Shown piece by piece: positions 22,914 through 32,035 of a DNA stretch of 64,000 bases; within the stretch, counting starts at the first letter, position 1, and every line of letters begins with the position of its first letter. A program made the translations under genes and the position numbers. Below the pieces are notes generated by a model. The model did not search any database, was not told the origin of the DNA, and saw only the letters and a program-made list of their open reading frames with translations. Origin of the DNA: Leucogyrophana mollusca (lineage: Eukaryota > Basidiomycota > Agaricomycetes > Boletales). Location of the stretch: contig MU266361.1 in the NCBI GenBank assembly GCA_021014945.1, forward strand, positions 62,001-126,000, written 5' to 3'.

Positions 22914-23561
22914 CTACTCGCGGTCAATGCGGATGAACTTCCACAGCTGGTTGGGTGGGTAACGCGGAGGCTCGCTTGGCTGGACAATCAAGGGACGAAT
23001 TTCAACCTACAAGGGAGTGTCAGTCCACAGGATACAGCACTTTACGCCAAGATTTGCCTGAGTGTATGGTTCCTTTTCTGGGAGGACCCAGCCAGACCTC
23101 TCATCGGCCCTTTCAATACTAACAGGCGGAACAATTAATCAAGGGACTGGTATAACTGAAACACCGTAAAACTCACGTGTAAGCTGTGTCTTGACCGGGG
23201 AATACACGGTGCTTGACAATCCAATCTTCGCCCTTCTGCTCCTCCTTAAGGAAGGCAAAGACTTTGTGGTCGATTTCACCGGTGGGTGCACCACCAGCCT
23301 TGAGCTTGTAGCGGCCCTTACCAAGGGCTTCGACAATCCACTGTGTTTGCGAACAGGTGAGGTGAATACCGCGTGAGTTATTATGTATCACTGGGGTTGA
23401 GCACCAACACTCGCCCTTTGTCCACGCAAGCCGGGAGGAAGAGACTCCACCTTCTTGGGCTGCAAGGAGAAGTCCTCCTTCTCGTCACGCCCGACGAAGC
23501 CGTCGGACAAACTGAGGGAGGTGAGCAGGTATATGCCAGATTGGAGTTCGTGTTGAGCCAT
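22914..23561 (-). CDS. Peptidase inhibitor family I66 (beta-trefoil), copy C
   Basis: Starts MAQHELQSGIYLLTSLSLS, then GFVGRDEKEDFSLQPKKVESLPPGLRGQR. The next exons give WIVEALGKGRYKLKAGGAP, GEIDHKVFAFL, EDWIVKHRVFPGQDTAYT, then ERADERSGWVLPEKEPYTQ, then VEIRPLIVQPSEPPRYPPNQLWKFIRIDRE with the stop at 22914. Introns 1 and 3 both start with GC (AGG|gcgagt and CAG|gcaaat), at exactly the positions where copy A has GT. Without these splices the frames stop early (for example after GQRASVGAQPQ). If GC donors were not used the gene would be broken, but the intact downstream exons argue that they are. Predicted cytosolic serine protease inhibitor. Confidence 0.78.
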
Positions 23562-23648
23562 TTTAGAATAAAGCTAATGGATGTTGTTTTATACGGTGAC
23601 CTTGGGTGAGCAGAGAGACCTGTAAAACGGTTGGGGCAACCAGAGGCT

Positions 23649-23656
23649 CTTTATAT
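23649..23656 (-). promoter_or_regulatory. TATA box of inhibitor copy C
   Basis: ATATAAAG on the minus strand, about 88 bp before the ATG at 23561, the same spacing as copy A. Confidence 0.55.
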
Positions 23657-25344
23657 GTAAGGGGATGCGGACCCCCGTCGCGGATCCGACCATAGTTGGA
23701 GGGGTCTTCGAGGGCCAGTCAAGGGTTTCCAGGTGCAATAACGCTGGAGACGGGGAAAGGAGTGGGCGGCGCTGTTAGTGTTCACAAGGTACACAGCGCC
23801 TCGTCGAAACTGGACCTGGATTGGAACTAGAGCCCCCACAAATGTCGGTGGACGTGGAGGTACTGCTAGTAATGACGAATATAAGATCCTTCGAGGTCAT
23901 CATGGGATGCCCCTTGCCGCCATCGGCACCGCCTTCTGATTTCATCTCTCCACTCTTTTGGTTTTGGCTACGAAGGCAACGGGTGTAAAAGTGTGAAGGA
24001 AGGGAAAACCCGTTACCTCGGAGGGTCAACGACCTGAGAGACTGGTGACACTTAATAGCCTGTGCGTTCATGATTTCATCCCGCTCCTTTAGCGTGGAAT
24101 ATCGGCGAAGAGTGGGATACGCCTAGAACTTGTGTCAAAGGATGGCAAACTCGACGATGGTCTTTCGGTGGGCCAGGGGCTTTTGAGTGTTTTGCGCTTA
24201 CAATAATGGATCGACTGTCATCTGTCAGTAAGGTCTGCAAAACAAGACTATGTTTGCGCCTGTAGATTGCCCCCCCTGTCACCGAGCGCGTAACCACAGT
24301 GGGCTGGGCCGACCTCCTACCTATGTATTTGTTGACTCACCTAGAATATGAGAGAAATGAAAGAATGTGGGAAATGTTGTACTTCTATCTGGTGCTACCC
24401 TCAGCATGTAACAACGGCCCCCGGGCTGTTCTCTTGATGAAAGACGGCTACTTCAACCAGCTCGGTCCAGAAAGCTTTGAGGCCTAGAAAAGGGAGTTCA
24501 AATTGGAAAGGACCTCTAGAATCAATGCCGATTGGGGGTGTGCGGAAGTCAGTGATGAAAAGAAAAAGTAAGTTCAGCGCATGAAGGAGTGCCGAGGGAC
24601 AAAGGCAAGGATGGGATAAGGGATACCCATATTGCGTTTCCACTTTCCAGCTGGCAATCCCGGAAGAAACGTGGCCAAATGTTGAGGATAGATTATGAAT
24701 ACGAATGTTGAGTGCACGGGTGAGCACACCGGCTGGATTTTATAGCATCGTTGCCACTCCTGGGGCGTTGTCAACGGCGCTCGCCGCCAACCCATGTACC
24801 GCTCAGAGTACGGAGAAAGTGATGAAAATTGCAGAGCTAGGTACAGATGTTGGGGATGCGGCCGTGCATTGGAATTGGTCATGACGAAAGATGCGAGATT
24901 TGTGAGTATTCCCTTTCTTGTATGCTTTTCTTGTATGCTAGAATATATCAATGGATCGTTACAGATTGCTATGTACTGGCTTGTATTGACTGGATTTGCG
25001 AACTAAAACCGCGCTCATTCGATGGCGTCTAACCAACTCTCACTGATGGAAATCTGAACGTTCCTGTCCAGAAAAAACCATCCTTCTCCCCTGCTTCTAC
25101 GCCCGTGTCAACTCCTCTCCCCCTTGGACATAGAATGAACGTATCGGTATAGATTTTGCGAAATTTCAAAAACAACGTGTAAGGACGACGACGACGGAGT
25201 GCGCTGGGCATTCTCTGTGCCCTTTTGTTTCGACTCCGTGTCTTACAACCGACACGACCATAGCCCTGCCCTACCCTTGCCCCACTCTGCCCTCCCCTGC
25301 TTTGTGATTGACGACACGAGACGGGCACGGCAACGGATGGCACG
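23657..25344. other. 1.7-kb stretch without a supportable gene
   Basis: Open frames of up to 125 codons occur (for example minus 24574-24951 and 25029-25406), but none shows a conserved motif or a coherent splice model. The 25345 end is the 3' side of the small secreted protein gene. Confidence 0.4.
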
Positions 25345-25847
25345 TTATGGCCAGTTTGGGCAAACATGAACGGATTGTATCTTGTGCCCCATCTTAGTAC
25401 TAACATCCTTCCAATTACCCACCGAGGAGCCTATTGAGTAGAGAGGCCCGGATCAGAGATAAGCACAACCTTTGAAGGTAATCACAGCGACGTACCGATC
25501 ACGTTCCCGTCACAGTTCAGTTCGTCATGTATGATGGCTTTAAACTGCCCAGCCCGGGCCGTGAACACAAATGAGTGGATTCGCATCTTCTTCCAGTGCC
25601 CGTATACATCAGACTCCATTGGAAGGCTGACGCATTTGCAGCCGATACTCAGCGATGATGCACCATGGTATCTGAGCTGCTCCCCTCCGCAAAAATCACT
25701 CGAATAGATGGCGAAATCCCAAGTATGGTCCCAAGAAAAAAAATCGCTCTCTCCCGCGAATTTACAGTCGCCCGCACTGTCGTTCGCGAACGAGAAAGTA
25801 GTCGTAGCAAGGAAGGCAATGAAGGGAGCCCATAGGGTGTTGTGCAT
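25345..25847 (-). CDS. Small secreted cysteine-containing protein, crystallin-like pattern
   Basis: ATG 25847 (an upstream in-frame ATG at 25859 adds MRII) begins MHNTLWAPFIAFLATTTFSFA, a good signal peptide with cleavage near AND. A 65-nt intron (25431-25495, GTACGT..CAATAG) extends the protein with SSVGNWKDVSTKMGHKIQSVHVCPNW to TAA at 25345; without it the frame ends after GTSL. The mature part has two related halves. The first is FAIYSSDFCGGEQLRYHGASSL..GCKCVSL; the second is SFVFTARAGQFKAIIHDELNCDGNVIG..GNWK, ending IQSVHVCP. Each half has an aromatic strand, a C-G/D-G turn and a closing Cys strand, resembling the duplicated Greek-key motif of beta/gamma-crystallin-like secreted proteins. 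That relation is inference. Mature length is about 120 residues with six Cys, so it may be extracellular and disulfide-bonded. Function unknown. Confidence 0.62.
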
Positions 25848-26416
25848 GATAATCCGCAAAATAGTTTGTAAGGACTAAAAATCGGGGGCAAGGCGACGGC
25901 GTACTGAGGTTGGAGATTAGTTGTAGGACGCAAGGCAGGTCCCTTTATGCGTTTTATCGGCTCGCAGACTTGACCAGTTGGTCAGTGGTCCGAACGGGTC
26001 CTCATCCGGGCTCGGCTAGAGTAGATTCGGGATAACTTGAGCCATTGACCCGTACCGGGCTGCTGGGAAATCGTGAGTCGTGCTTTGGCCTGGACTAATG
26101 CGATGATGTGATTGGCATCCCGGAGCCCGTCTCTCCGATTCCGACCCTTGTGTGTCAAAGGATTGTTTGAGGGTGTCGAGACCTGGCGAAAGACACTCCT
26201 GCGCTGACTCGGCATCCCCGCCGAGGCTAAGATCGGATTGAAGATGTTGTGACGATGGGTATTTAAGGTGTGAAAGTCTTCCCAAGCCACTGCATGGTGA
26301 CTGTTACATGTATTTGCACAAAAATTCTTTCGTCTGCCTCGTCCTTCAAGTTTCCGCTCCTGTCCCCATAAGAGGAAGACGAGAAAACCAGATATACGGG
26401 ATGCAAACCCCCGGAT
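25848..26416. other. Intergenic upstream of the secreted protein gene
   Basis: No gene is supported. On the minus strand GCATAAAGGG (25941-25950) and GATAAAAC (25952-25959) lie 95-110 bp before the secreted protein start and could be its TATA element. Confidence 0.35.
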
Positions 26417-27004
26417 ATGAGGGACTGGGAGGGTTACGCACTCACCGTTTACACTGAGTATGGTAAATTTCCTGTCTTCGACGGGGAACTTTCATCGATT
26501 TGGAATGACCCAGACTGCGGGGGTAAAAGTGAGGCGTTCTGGGGATTTGCGGACGCTTGTGCATGCCAAAATTTTAAGGATCGACGACCTAGAGATGCAG
26601 CTTGCAGGCCAAAGCATTCGAGCTGTAAGTGTAATGTAAGGGCCGCGCGATTTTCGAATCTGCAATACCGTTGGGATATAAAGCTATTGAGCACTGTAAC
26701 TAATACGTTAAGGAGAAGAGCAAACACTGAAGTCACAGGAGCCAGAGCTCGCAGTCGTCATTGGGCGTGGTGGATGCTGTTGAACGGAAATGCCCGACCC
26801 AAATGGCGGCGTGAGCGCGGAGCGGCGAGCCAGAACTTTGCCGAGCGGTCTCCGAAGCCGGCACCGCGGCTGAGGGCATTTCCGACAGATGTGGTCGTGA
26901 CACCGGAACGGGCTACATCGACACAGAACGACCGACAATCGAAATCACCTTCTAACCAAGGATCTTGTGAGTACTTATTCAAGTCTATCCTCAGCCTATT
27001 GTAA
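26417..27004 (+). CDS. Doubtful open frame, possible relic of a small secreted protein
   Basis: An open frame of 195 codons with no recognised domain. Only the first 55 residues look protein-like: VYTEYGKFPVFDG and DPDCGGKSEAFWGFADACAC share the pattern of an aromatic strand, a C-G-G turn and a C.C ending with the small secreted protein at 25345-25847 (DFCGGEQ..YHGA..GCKC). No signal peptide is in frame, and the remainder is Arg-rich without pattern. It could be the remains of a duplicate of that gene, or chance. I do not assert a functional gene. Confidence 0.2.
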   Translation: MRDWEGYALTVYTEYGKFPVFDGELSSIWNDPDCGGKSEAFWGFADACACQNFKDRRPRDAACRPKHSSCKCNVRAARFSNLQYRWDIKLLSTVTNTLRRRANTEVTGARARSRHWAWWMLLNGNARPKWRRERGAASQNFAERSPKPAPRLRAFPTDVVVTPERATSTQNDRQSKSPSNQGSCEYLFKSILSLL

Positions 27005-27444
27005 CAACGGGGCGAACTCGTGAAGAGCGACTGTTTGGTAAGGCGGGTTCGGCGTTGACCATTGGTGCTGACAAGCCTTGAAGGCTTATCCGGAGCTCGG
27101 AGACCGAAAGGAACTCGTTGATGTGTAGGTTCAATTCCGTGGTTGTTCCCGGAGGCTTTCTGACCAGCTCGAGACACTCGTTTTGCCCTCTTTTGCCATA
27201 TCTTTTCGATCATCAGGTCCCATCCATTCGCTGTGTGTACATTGCGCGGTCGTCCCGCAGCAATTGGGCTTCTCGACCTCGCTGGGACACGGTGAGGCGA
27301 TCGTTTGCGCAGTTCAAGGGGGTTCCCTTGGCGTCGAGATAATCACCTATAAAATGTATCATCGATGAACGAGTAGGAATTTAACAACACAAAGCCCTTC
27401 AGCACAATATCTCGCGCTTTGCTACTACACAGTTTCAGCAAACC
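27005..27444. other. Promoter region of the short-chain dehydrogenase
   Basis: No gene seen. Contains the TATA box at 27348 and a CAACACAAAGCCC..CACAATATC leader before the ATG. Confidence 0.4.
27348..27354 (+). promoter_or_regulatory. TATA box of the short-chain dehydrogenase
   Basis: TATAAAA 91-97 bp before the ATG at 27445. Confidence 0.6.
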
Positions 27445-28520
27445 ATGTCTTCTCCTAAAGTTTGGCTTAGTTCGTACTTTGTCTGCTTCAGATGTTCTCT
27501 ACTGATTATGATGACAACGTACACCAGTCACTGGCGCCTCCTCAGGTTTCGGGAGATCCATGACGGAGCTCGTCCTTAAGAAGGGTGACATCGCATTCGC
27601 TACGGCGCGCGACCCCTCCACGCTCGCCGACCTCTCTGCCTCCTACCCGCCAACACAGCTTATTACCTTCCCTCTTGACGTAACGTCTTCTTCCGCCGTC
27701 ACTGCTGCTTTCGCAAAGGCCCGTGAGGCGTTCGGTCGCATCGACGTGGTCTTCAACAATGCAGGGCGCAACCTTGTCGGAGAGATCGAGGCCGTTCCGG
27801 AAGAAATGGCTCGCGAACTGATGGAGTTAAACTTCTGGGGTGCGGTGGCCGTCAGCCGCGAGGCCATTAAATTCTTCAGGGAGGTCAACCCCGCCGGTGC
27901 TGGTGGAACGCTTTTGCAGATGTCCAGTGTGGCAACGTCCTATTGCCCTGCTGCGTCGGGCTATTACTGTGCTTCGTGAGTATCGACACTTTGAATCGGG
28001 GGCAAGGCGCTGATGAGCCCTTTTTTGTAGCAAATGGGGTATGTTGGTCAATCTAAATGCATGCCGCTGAACTGACCATGCTTGGCGCAGCTTTGGAAGG
28101 CTTCAGCGAGTCCCTCTCGCGAGAGATGGATCCTAGATGGAATATCAAGGTTTGCCATCATGGCTTCTCCTAGTGGTGGTCGCTCCCTAACAGCACCAAC
28201 AGATTCTCATTCTCGAGCCTGCTATGTTCAAAACCAAGATCTTCCAGAACTCGCCCAAGGTTCCCAGCCACCCAGCATACACCGATCCCGCCAATGCCGC
28301 GATGCAGACGCGTGGCGTTGCAGAGAGTGCTCATACAGGCAAAGGTGCAGCGAGTGTTGACGACGCGAACGAGGTCGTGTATAAGCTGGTTACAGGGGAG
28401 GTCAAGTCAGAGCAGCTCAGGGTCCCCATCGGCGCAAAGGCCTTTTGGTTGGCGAAAATGAAGTTGGACACCCTGAAGGCGACGGTGGAGGAGTACGAGA
28501 AATTGTCGGTGGGGATGTAA
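27445..28520 (+). CDS. Short-chain dehydrogenase/reductase (classical SDR)
   Basis: The first exon is MSSPKVWL, with a 1-nt phase join to ITGASSGFGRSMTELVLKKGD. The cofactor motif TGxxxGxG is complete. Other landmarks are DVTSSSAVTAAF, the NNAGRN motif, the catalytic Ser in LLQMSSVAT, and the active-site Tyr/Lys in GYYCASKWALEGFSESL (YxxxK, formed across two short introns). The last exons read REMDPRWNIK and ILILEPAMFKTKIF, and end EYEKLSVGM (stop 28520). About 285 residues with five exons. The protein has no signal peptide, so it is a soluble NAD(P)(H)-dependent oxidoreductase. The substrate cannot be read from the sequence. A deleted copy lies at 22187-22665. Confidence 0.9.
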
Positions 28521-28971
28521 TCGATCACGGGCCGGTGCCAAGACTGGTGGTCCTTGAGCAGGGGCCGAGTCTTATCTCAAGTAATGCCATTTTGTCTCCT
28601 GTAAACTTGACGTATCGAATGGGATGTTACATATCTGATGCAGCTACTGCCCATCGTTCGGTGGCAGTCACATTCGCGGAGTATAAATAACAGAAATCCA
28701 TTGCCGGATATCTCTGGTGCCGTCGGGGTCGTGTGCTGCTGGGACTGGCGCTTGCTACTACCTATACCAGCAGCTCGTACCTTCGAGTGGCTGGAACCCG
28801 AAACCAATTCGACCCAAGCGTGCAAGCCTTGTGTACACTATCTTACGTCGTGCAGACGCTCTTCCCACTTTCCCGCACCAAGGTGACGGCGGGCTGCCAA
28901 CACCATCTCGCGATTCCACCTTTCTCCAACCACATCCACCGCAATTGGTATCCAGTGTCACGGGTGACAGT
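28521..28971. other. Intergenic, dehydrogenase 3' end and next promoter
   Basis: 450 bp with no conserved coding sequence. GGAGTATAAATAA at 28678-28690 could be a TATA element for the next gene. Confidence 0.4.
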
Positions 28972-30255
28972 ATGAGACCGGCGTCATCTCGAGGCAGAGG
29001 TACAAGGGGCAGGGGTCAAGGATATCAAAATACCCGTCCATCCCAGGGAACAAACGATGGTCGTGGACCAAGGCAGATGGAATTCATCGCGTCCGTCAGT
29101 CGCAGCAGCGGGCTCGAGAAAGATGGAAGCGCGTGAGTCTATTCCATTGTCGCTTCATGTACTATGTCATGAAAATCCATAGCCGTTTAGTCTGAAAGAT
29201 TACAAGGTTCAAGAAGATTATAGAGCCTTTATCGGCGAGAAGGTATGCATGCTCATGATGTTGGATTATTGCCATCCTTCTTTTGCGGTAGCTGACTCGG
29301 AGTGCTGGGTCTCATCCCAACTAGCTGGAGGCATTCTGGCGCCGGTACGATGAAAGGGACATGGAAATGTTATCGGAGTCGGAAGCCAGACAGAAGAAAG
29401 ACAGTCAGGAAAATATTCTCATCCTGCTTCGTAGGTTCTTCATGCATCTATCGACACCGTTCATTTCGTATATCTGATTTGATCCCGCTCTGAAGGTAAA
29501 CTACGTGAGGGGTTGTTCTCTGCGAACCGAACGGATGCTTTTGCATTAGAAGGTATGCTCATTCCCTGGTCGTTCAATGACTTCTACAACAGAAGCGCCC
29601 AGGCTACGAGACATCGCTGTATCTCTCCGTCATCTTTGATTCGCCAGTCCAGACAACATCAATACTTTCCCATCTTATCCCAGACTTGTATAACTCTTCT
29701 GCGTCCACCGGCAACCGCCTTACAAGCGCCCTCATTCTTTGTCTGCATCATCTTATTGCCTCATATCCATCACAACAAAGCTTCCACGATCAACTCAAAC
29801 GTCTAATTCCCAATTTTCTCGAACGGTCGTCTGAAGCGCACGCTTGGATCATCTCGCTCGCACGGAGTCTTCGATCGATAAACTATGTCAAGTTTGAAGA
29901 GCTTTCCCGACCATCGTCTTTCAGCAGCCTTATAGGTACACCTCCACCTTCAAATCAGAAGGCCTCGCATCTTGCGGACAATGACCTTGCACGAGACGCT
30001 GTTTACGCGCTTGTCAAGCGTCTGCGTACGAAGGCCCGTGATAAGACGTGGATTGTCATGCGTAGTGCATATCGAGAAATGTCTGCCACCACGGAGACCC
30101 GAGAGTGGTTGACAAGAACACTGCTTTTGACACCCCCTTTTCCAGGAACAAAAATTGTGACCATGGATGAGTGGATGGCATATAGGTCCGAAGATGGACA
30201 TGTCAGACTCAAGGAAGGCGCAGAAGGGAAATGGCTTGTGAATAAACCTCGGTAG
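28972..30255 (+). CDS. Uncharacterised helical protein with RG-rich N-terminus, possibly PCI/SAC3-like
   Basis: The start MRPASSRGRGTRGRGQG gives a short RG-rich, probably RNA- or nucleic-acid-binding tail. The spliced sequence continues LKDYKVQEDYRAFIGEK, LEAFWRRYDERDMEML, ENILILLRKLREGLFS, YETSLYLSVIFDSPVQTTSIL, and then a long helical region RLIPNFLERSSEAHAWIISLA, SINYVKFEELSRPSS, DAVYALVKRLRTKARDKTWIV, MRSAYREMS, WLTRTLLL. It ends GKWLVNKPR (stop 30255). Alternating amphipathic helices with YVKF and an Arg-rich helix followed by a RSAYREM-type helix resemble the SAC3/CSN8/eIF3k group of PCI-like proteins, but I could not confirm this from sequence alone. Five exons were read; acceptors at 29190-29195 and about 29600 were chosen because they keep the frame open. 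Confidence 0.7.
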
Positions 30256-30437
30256 GGTGCGCTCGCCCAGGATAGCTGTACAGCTGAAGACGGAAAAACG
30301 ACGAACGATATATCTCTGGTGGAATATTATAACTGGTATACATACATGCCTTGGTTCCTTCCTTCCCTTCGAATCCAATGTATAACTCGCGAACAGATCA
30401 GCTCATTGGGATCAAGCTATGCTGCTCCCACCAGCGA

Positions 30438-31713
30438 TCAACCGATGTGGACCTTGTTCAGGAGGTCCGCTAGAGCATCTGCAGTTTTGTCGACAGCGGA
30501 TGGCTTCTTCTCAGACGTAACCTCCGTCACTTCCTCGACATCCTCTTCAGGCTTCTCCACCTCTTCTTCAACTACCTCTTCTCCTTCCTCTTCCTCCTCC
30601 TCGTCCTCATCATTTACGATAAGTCGTCCCCCACGAGCCTTCAGCGCACTTGCAATGGTGTCAAAGTGTTCTTCGTCTTCATCCTCTGCGTCATTCCATT
30701 GCAGCTCCAAAGTTTTCAGATCGGATAGGTGTGTCGAGATAGCGTTTGCGAGCAATTCGAAAGTGTCCGCTTGTAGATTGTTGTTCTGCAGCTGAAGTGT
30801 GACTAGCTTCAAACTCGATCCTGTCGCCAAAGCTTTTACAAGTTCAGGTACCTCGCCCTCGTTCGAAAGCACGCAGTCGGAAAGATTGAGGGTGTGGAGG
30901 CTCGCCCACGACGATAACGCACCGGCCCAAGCTTTAACGCCAGTCTCATCGCCCTCCTCCGTGAAAGTGTTATCTTGGAGGTCTATTGTCTCCAAGTCGG
31001 GACACTGCGAAAGGCCTTTGGCAAGAGCAGTTATTCCGTCCATTCTAATGCCATTCTGAGGCATTCGGACATCGACAAGCGTTCCGTGTGCGGCAAACGC
31101 GTCGGCCCATTGAGATGCAGAACCGTTCTCTAATCGATTGCGACCACATATGACTACCCGCAGGTTCGATTTCTTCCCCTCCTCCTTGCTCAGCTGAGCG
31201 GACTTGAGCAGAGCGTCTGCTACAGCGGCGCCACCGGCCGGTCCGAGTCCGTTGTTGGTGAGTTTGAGGATCTGGAAGCTGCGGTTGTGGGTGAGGAAGG
31301 GGACCATAGGATCGACAGATCGTCCACCGAAGGCGTTATCACTGAGGTTGATCTCTACAAGCGACGTCTTATCCTTGAGTGCATCACAGAGCGCAGAGAG
31401 GGCAAGAGGGATTTCGGTGATTAGCCGACCAGTGAAGATGTCGGCGAAATCTGCGACCTAGGTATTGTGTCCACAATGATCAGCAAGGGAGCACCTCTGA
31501 AGCAGTCGGACCGCTCACTCTGAGCACGGTGGTCTTCTCCAGAAACTCTGCAAGTGCTTTTGACGCGTCGACGCCGATGGTGTTTCCTCCCAAATGAATC
31601 TCTTCGATAACTGTGGGATCTAGGCCATCTATCAAAGGCGCGACGTCTGCGCGGGTTTCCAATTTCAGCTGTCTGCCGCGCACATCAAGGTTCGTTACTG
31701 CTTTAAGAGCCAT
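30438..31713 (-). CDS. rna1: Ran GTPase-activating protein (RanGAP, Rna1)
   Basis: ATG 31713 begins MALKAVTNLDVRGRQLKLETR. One intron near 31470-31520 joins FLEKTTVLR to VADFADIFTGRL, the segment ADIFTGR being typical of Rna1. Leucine-rich repeats follow: LVEINLSDNAFGG, ILKLTNNGLGPAGG, LRVVICGRNRLENGS, LVDVRMPQNGIRMDG, LETIDLQDNTFTEEG, LHTLNLSDCVLSNEG, LVTLQLQNNNLQAD, LKTLELQWND. An acidic Asp/Glu tail comes next, then a final helical segment ADALADLLNKVHIG. The CGRNRLENGS Arg corresponds to the conserved LRR Arg near the Ran catalytic Asn/Gln. RanGAP stimulates GTP hydrolysis by Ran in the cytoplasm, powering nuclear transport. It is transcribed divergently from midasin with 322 bp between the start codons. 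Confidence 0.95.
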
Positions 31714-32035
31714 GTAAGGATGCCTGGGAGAAGAGGATCTGAGGATGTGGACGATCAGACGCGAAGAGGACACTTGAACAAAAATCGATAACCGAAGTGA
31801 CACCAAATAAGGAAGTCAGTCACAGTGTCATAACTATGACATACGTGACACCTTGTCACAAGCACGCCCGAAATTTCTTGCCAGCTTTTTGCAAGGCTGC
31901 GTCTCAGTTCCGAGTCCGAGTCTCTGCTTCGCCAGACAAAATCAATTACGAAGACTGCACGGTGCCGCGGGCGCAAGTGCCTAAAATTCTCTATTGCGGG
32001 GCGCTACAAAAGCATACTACTCGGGCTTCGCTGCG
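31714..32035. other. Bidirectional promoter region, rna1 and MDN1
   Basis: 322 bp between divergent start codons. Repeated GTCACA/TGTCAC/GTGACA units (31798-31860) may be shared control elements. No gene present. Confidence 0.45.

Noticed and set aside
25029..25406. Minus-strand frame of 125 codons
   Set aside because: Overlaps the second exon of the small secreted protein in another frame; the spliced secreted-protein model explains this part better.
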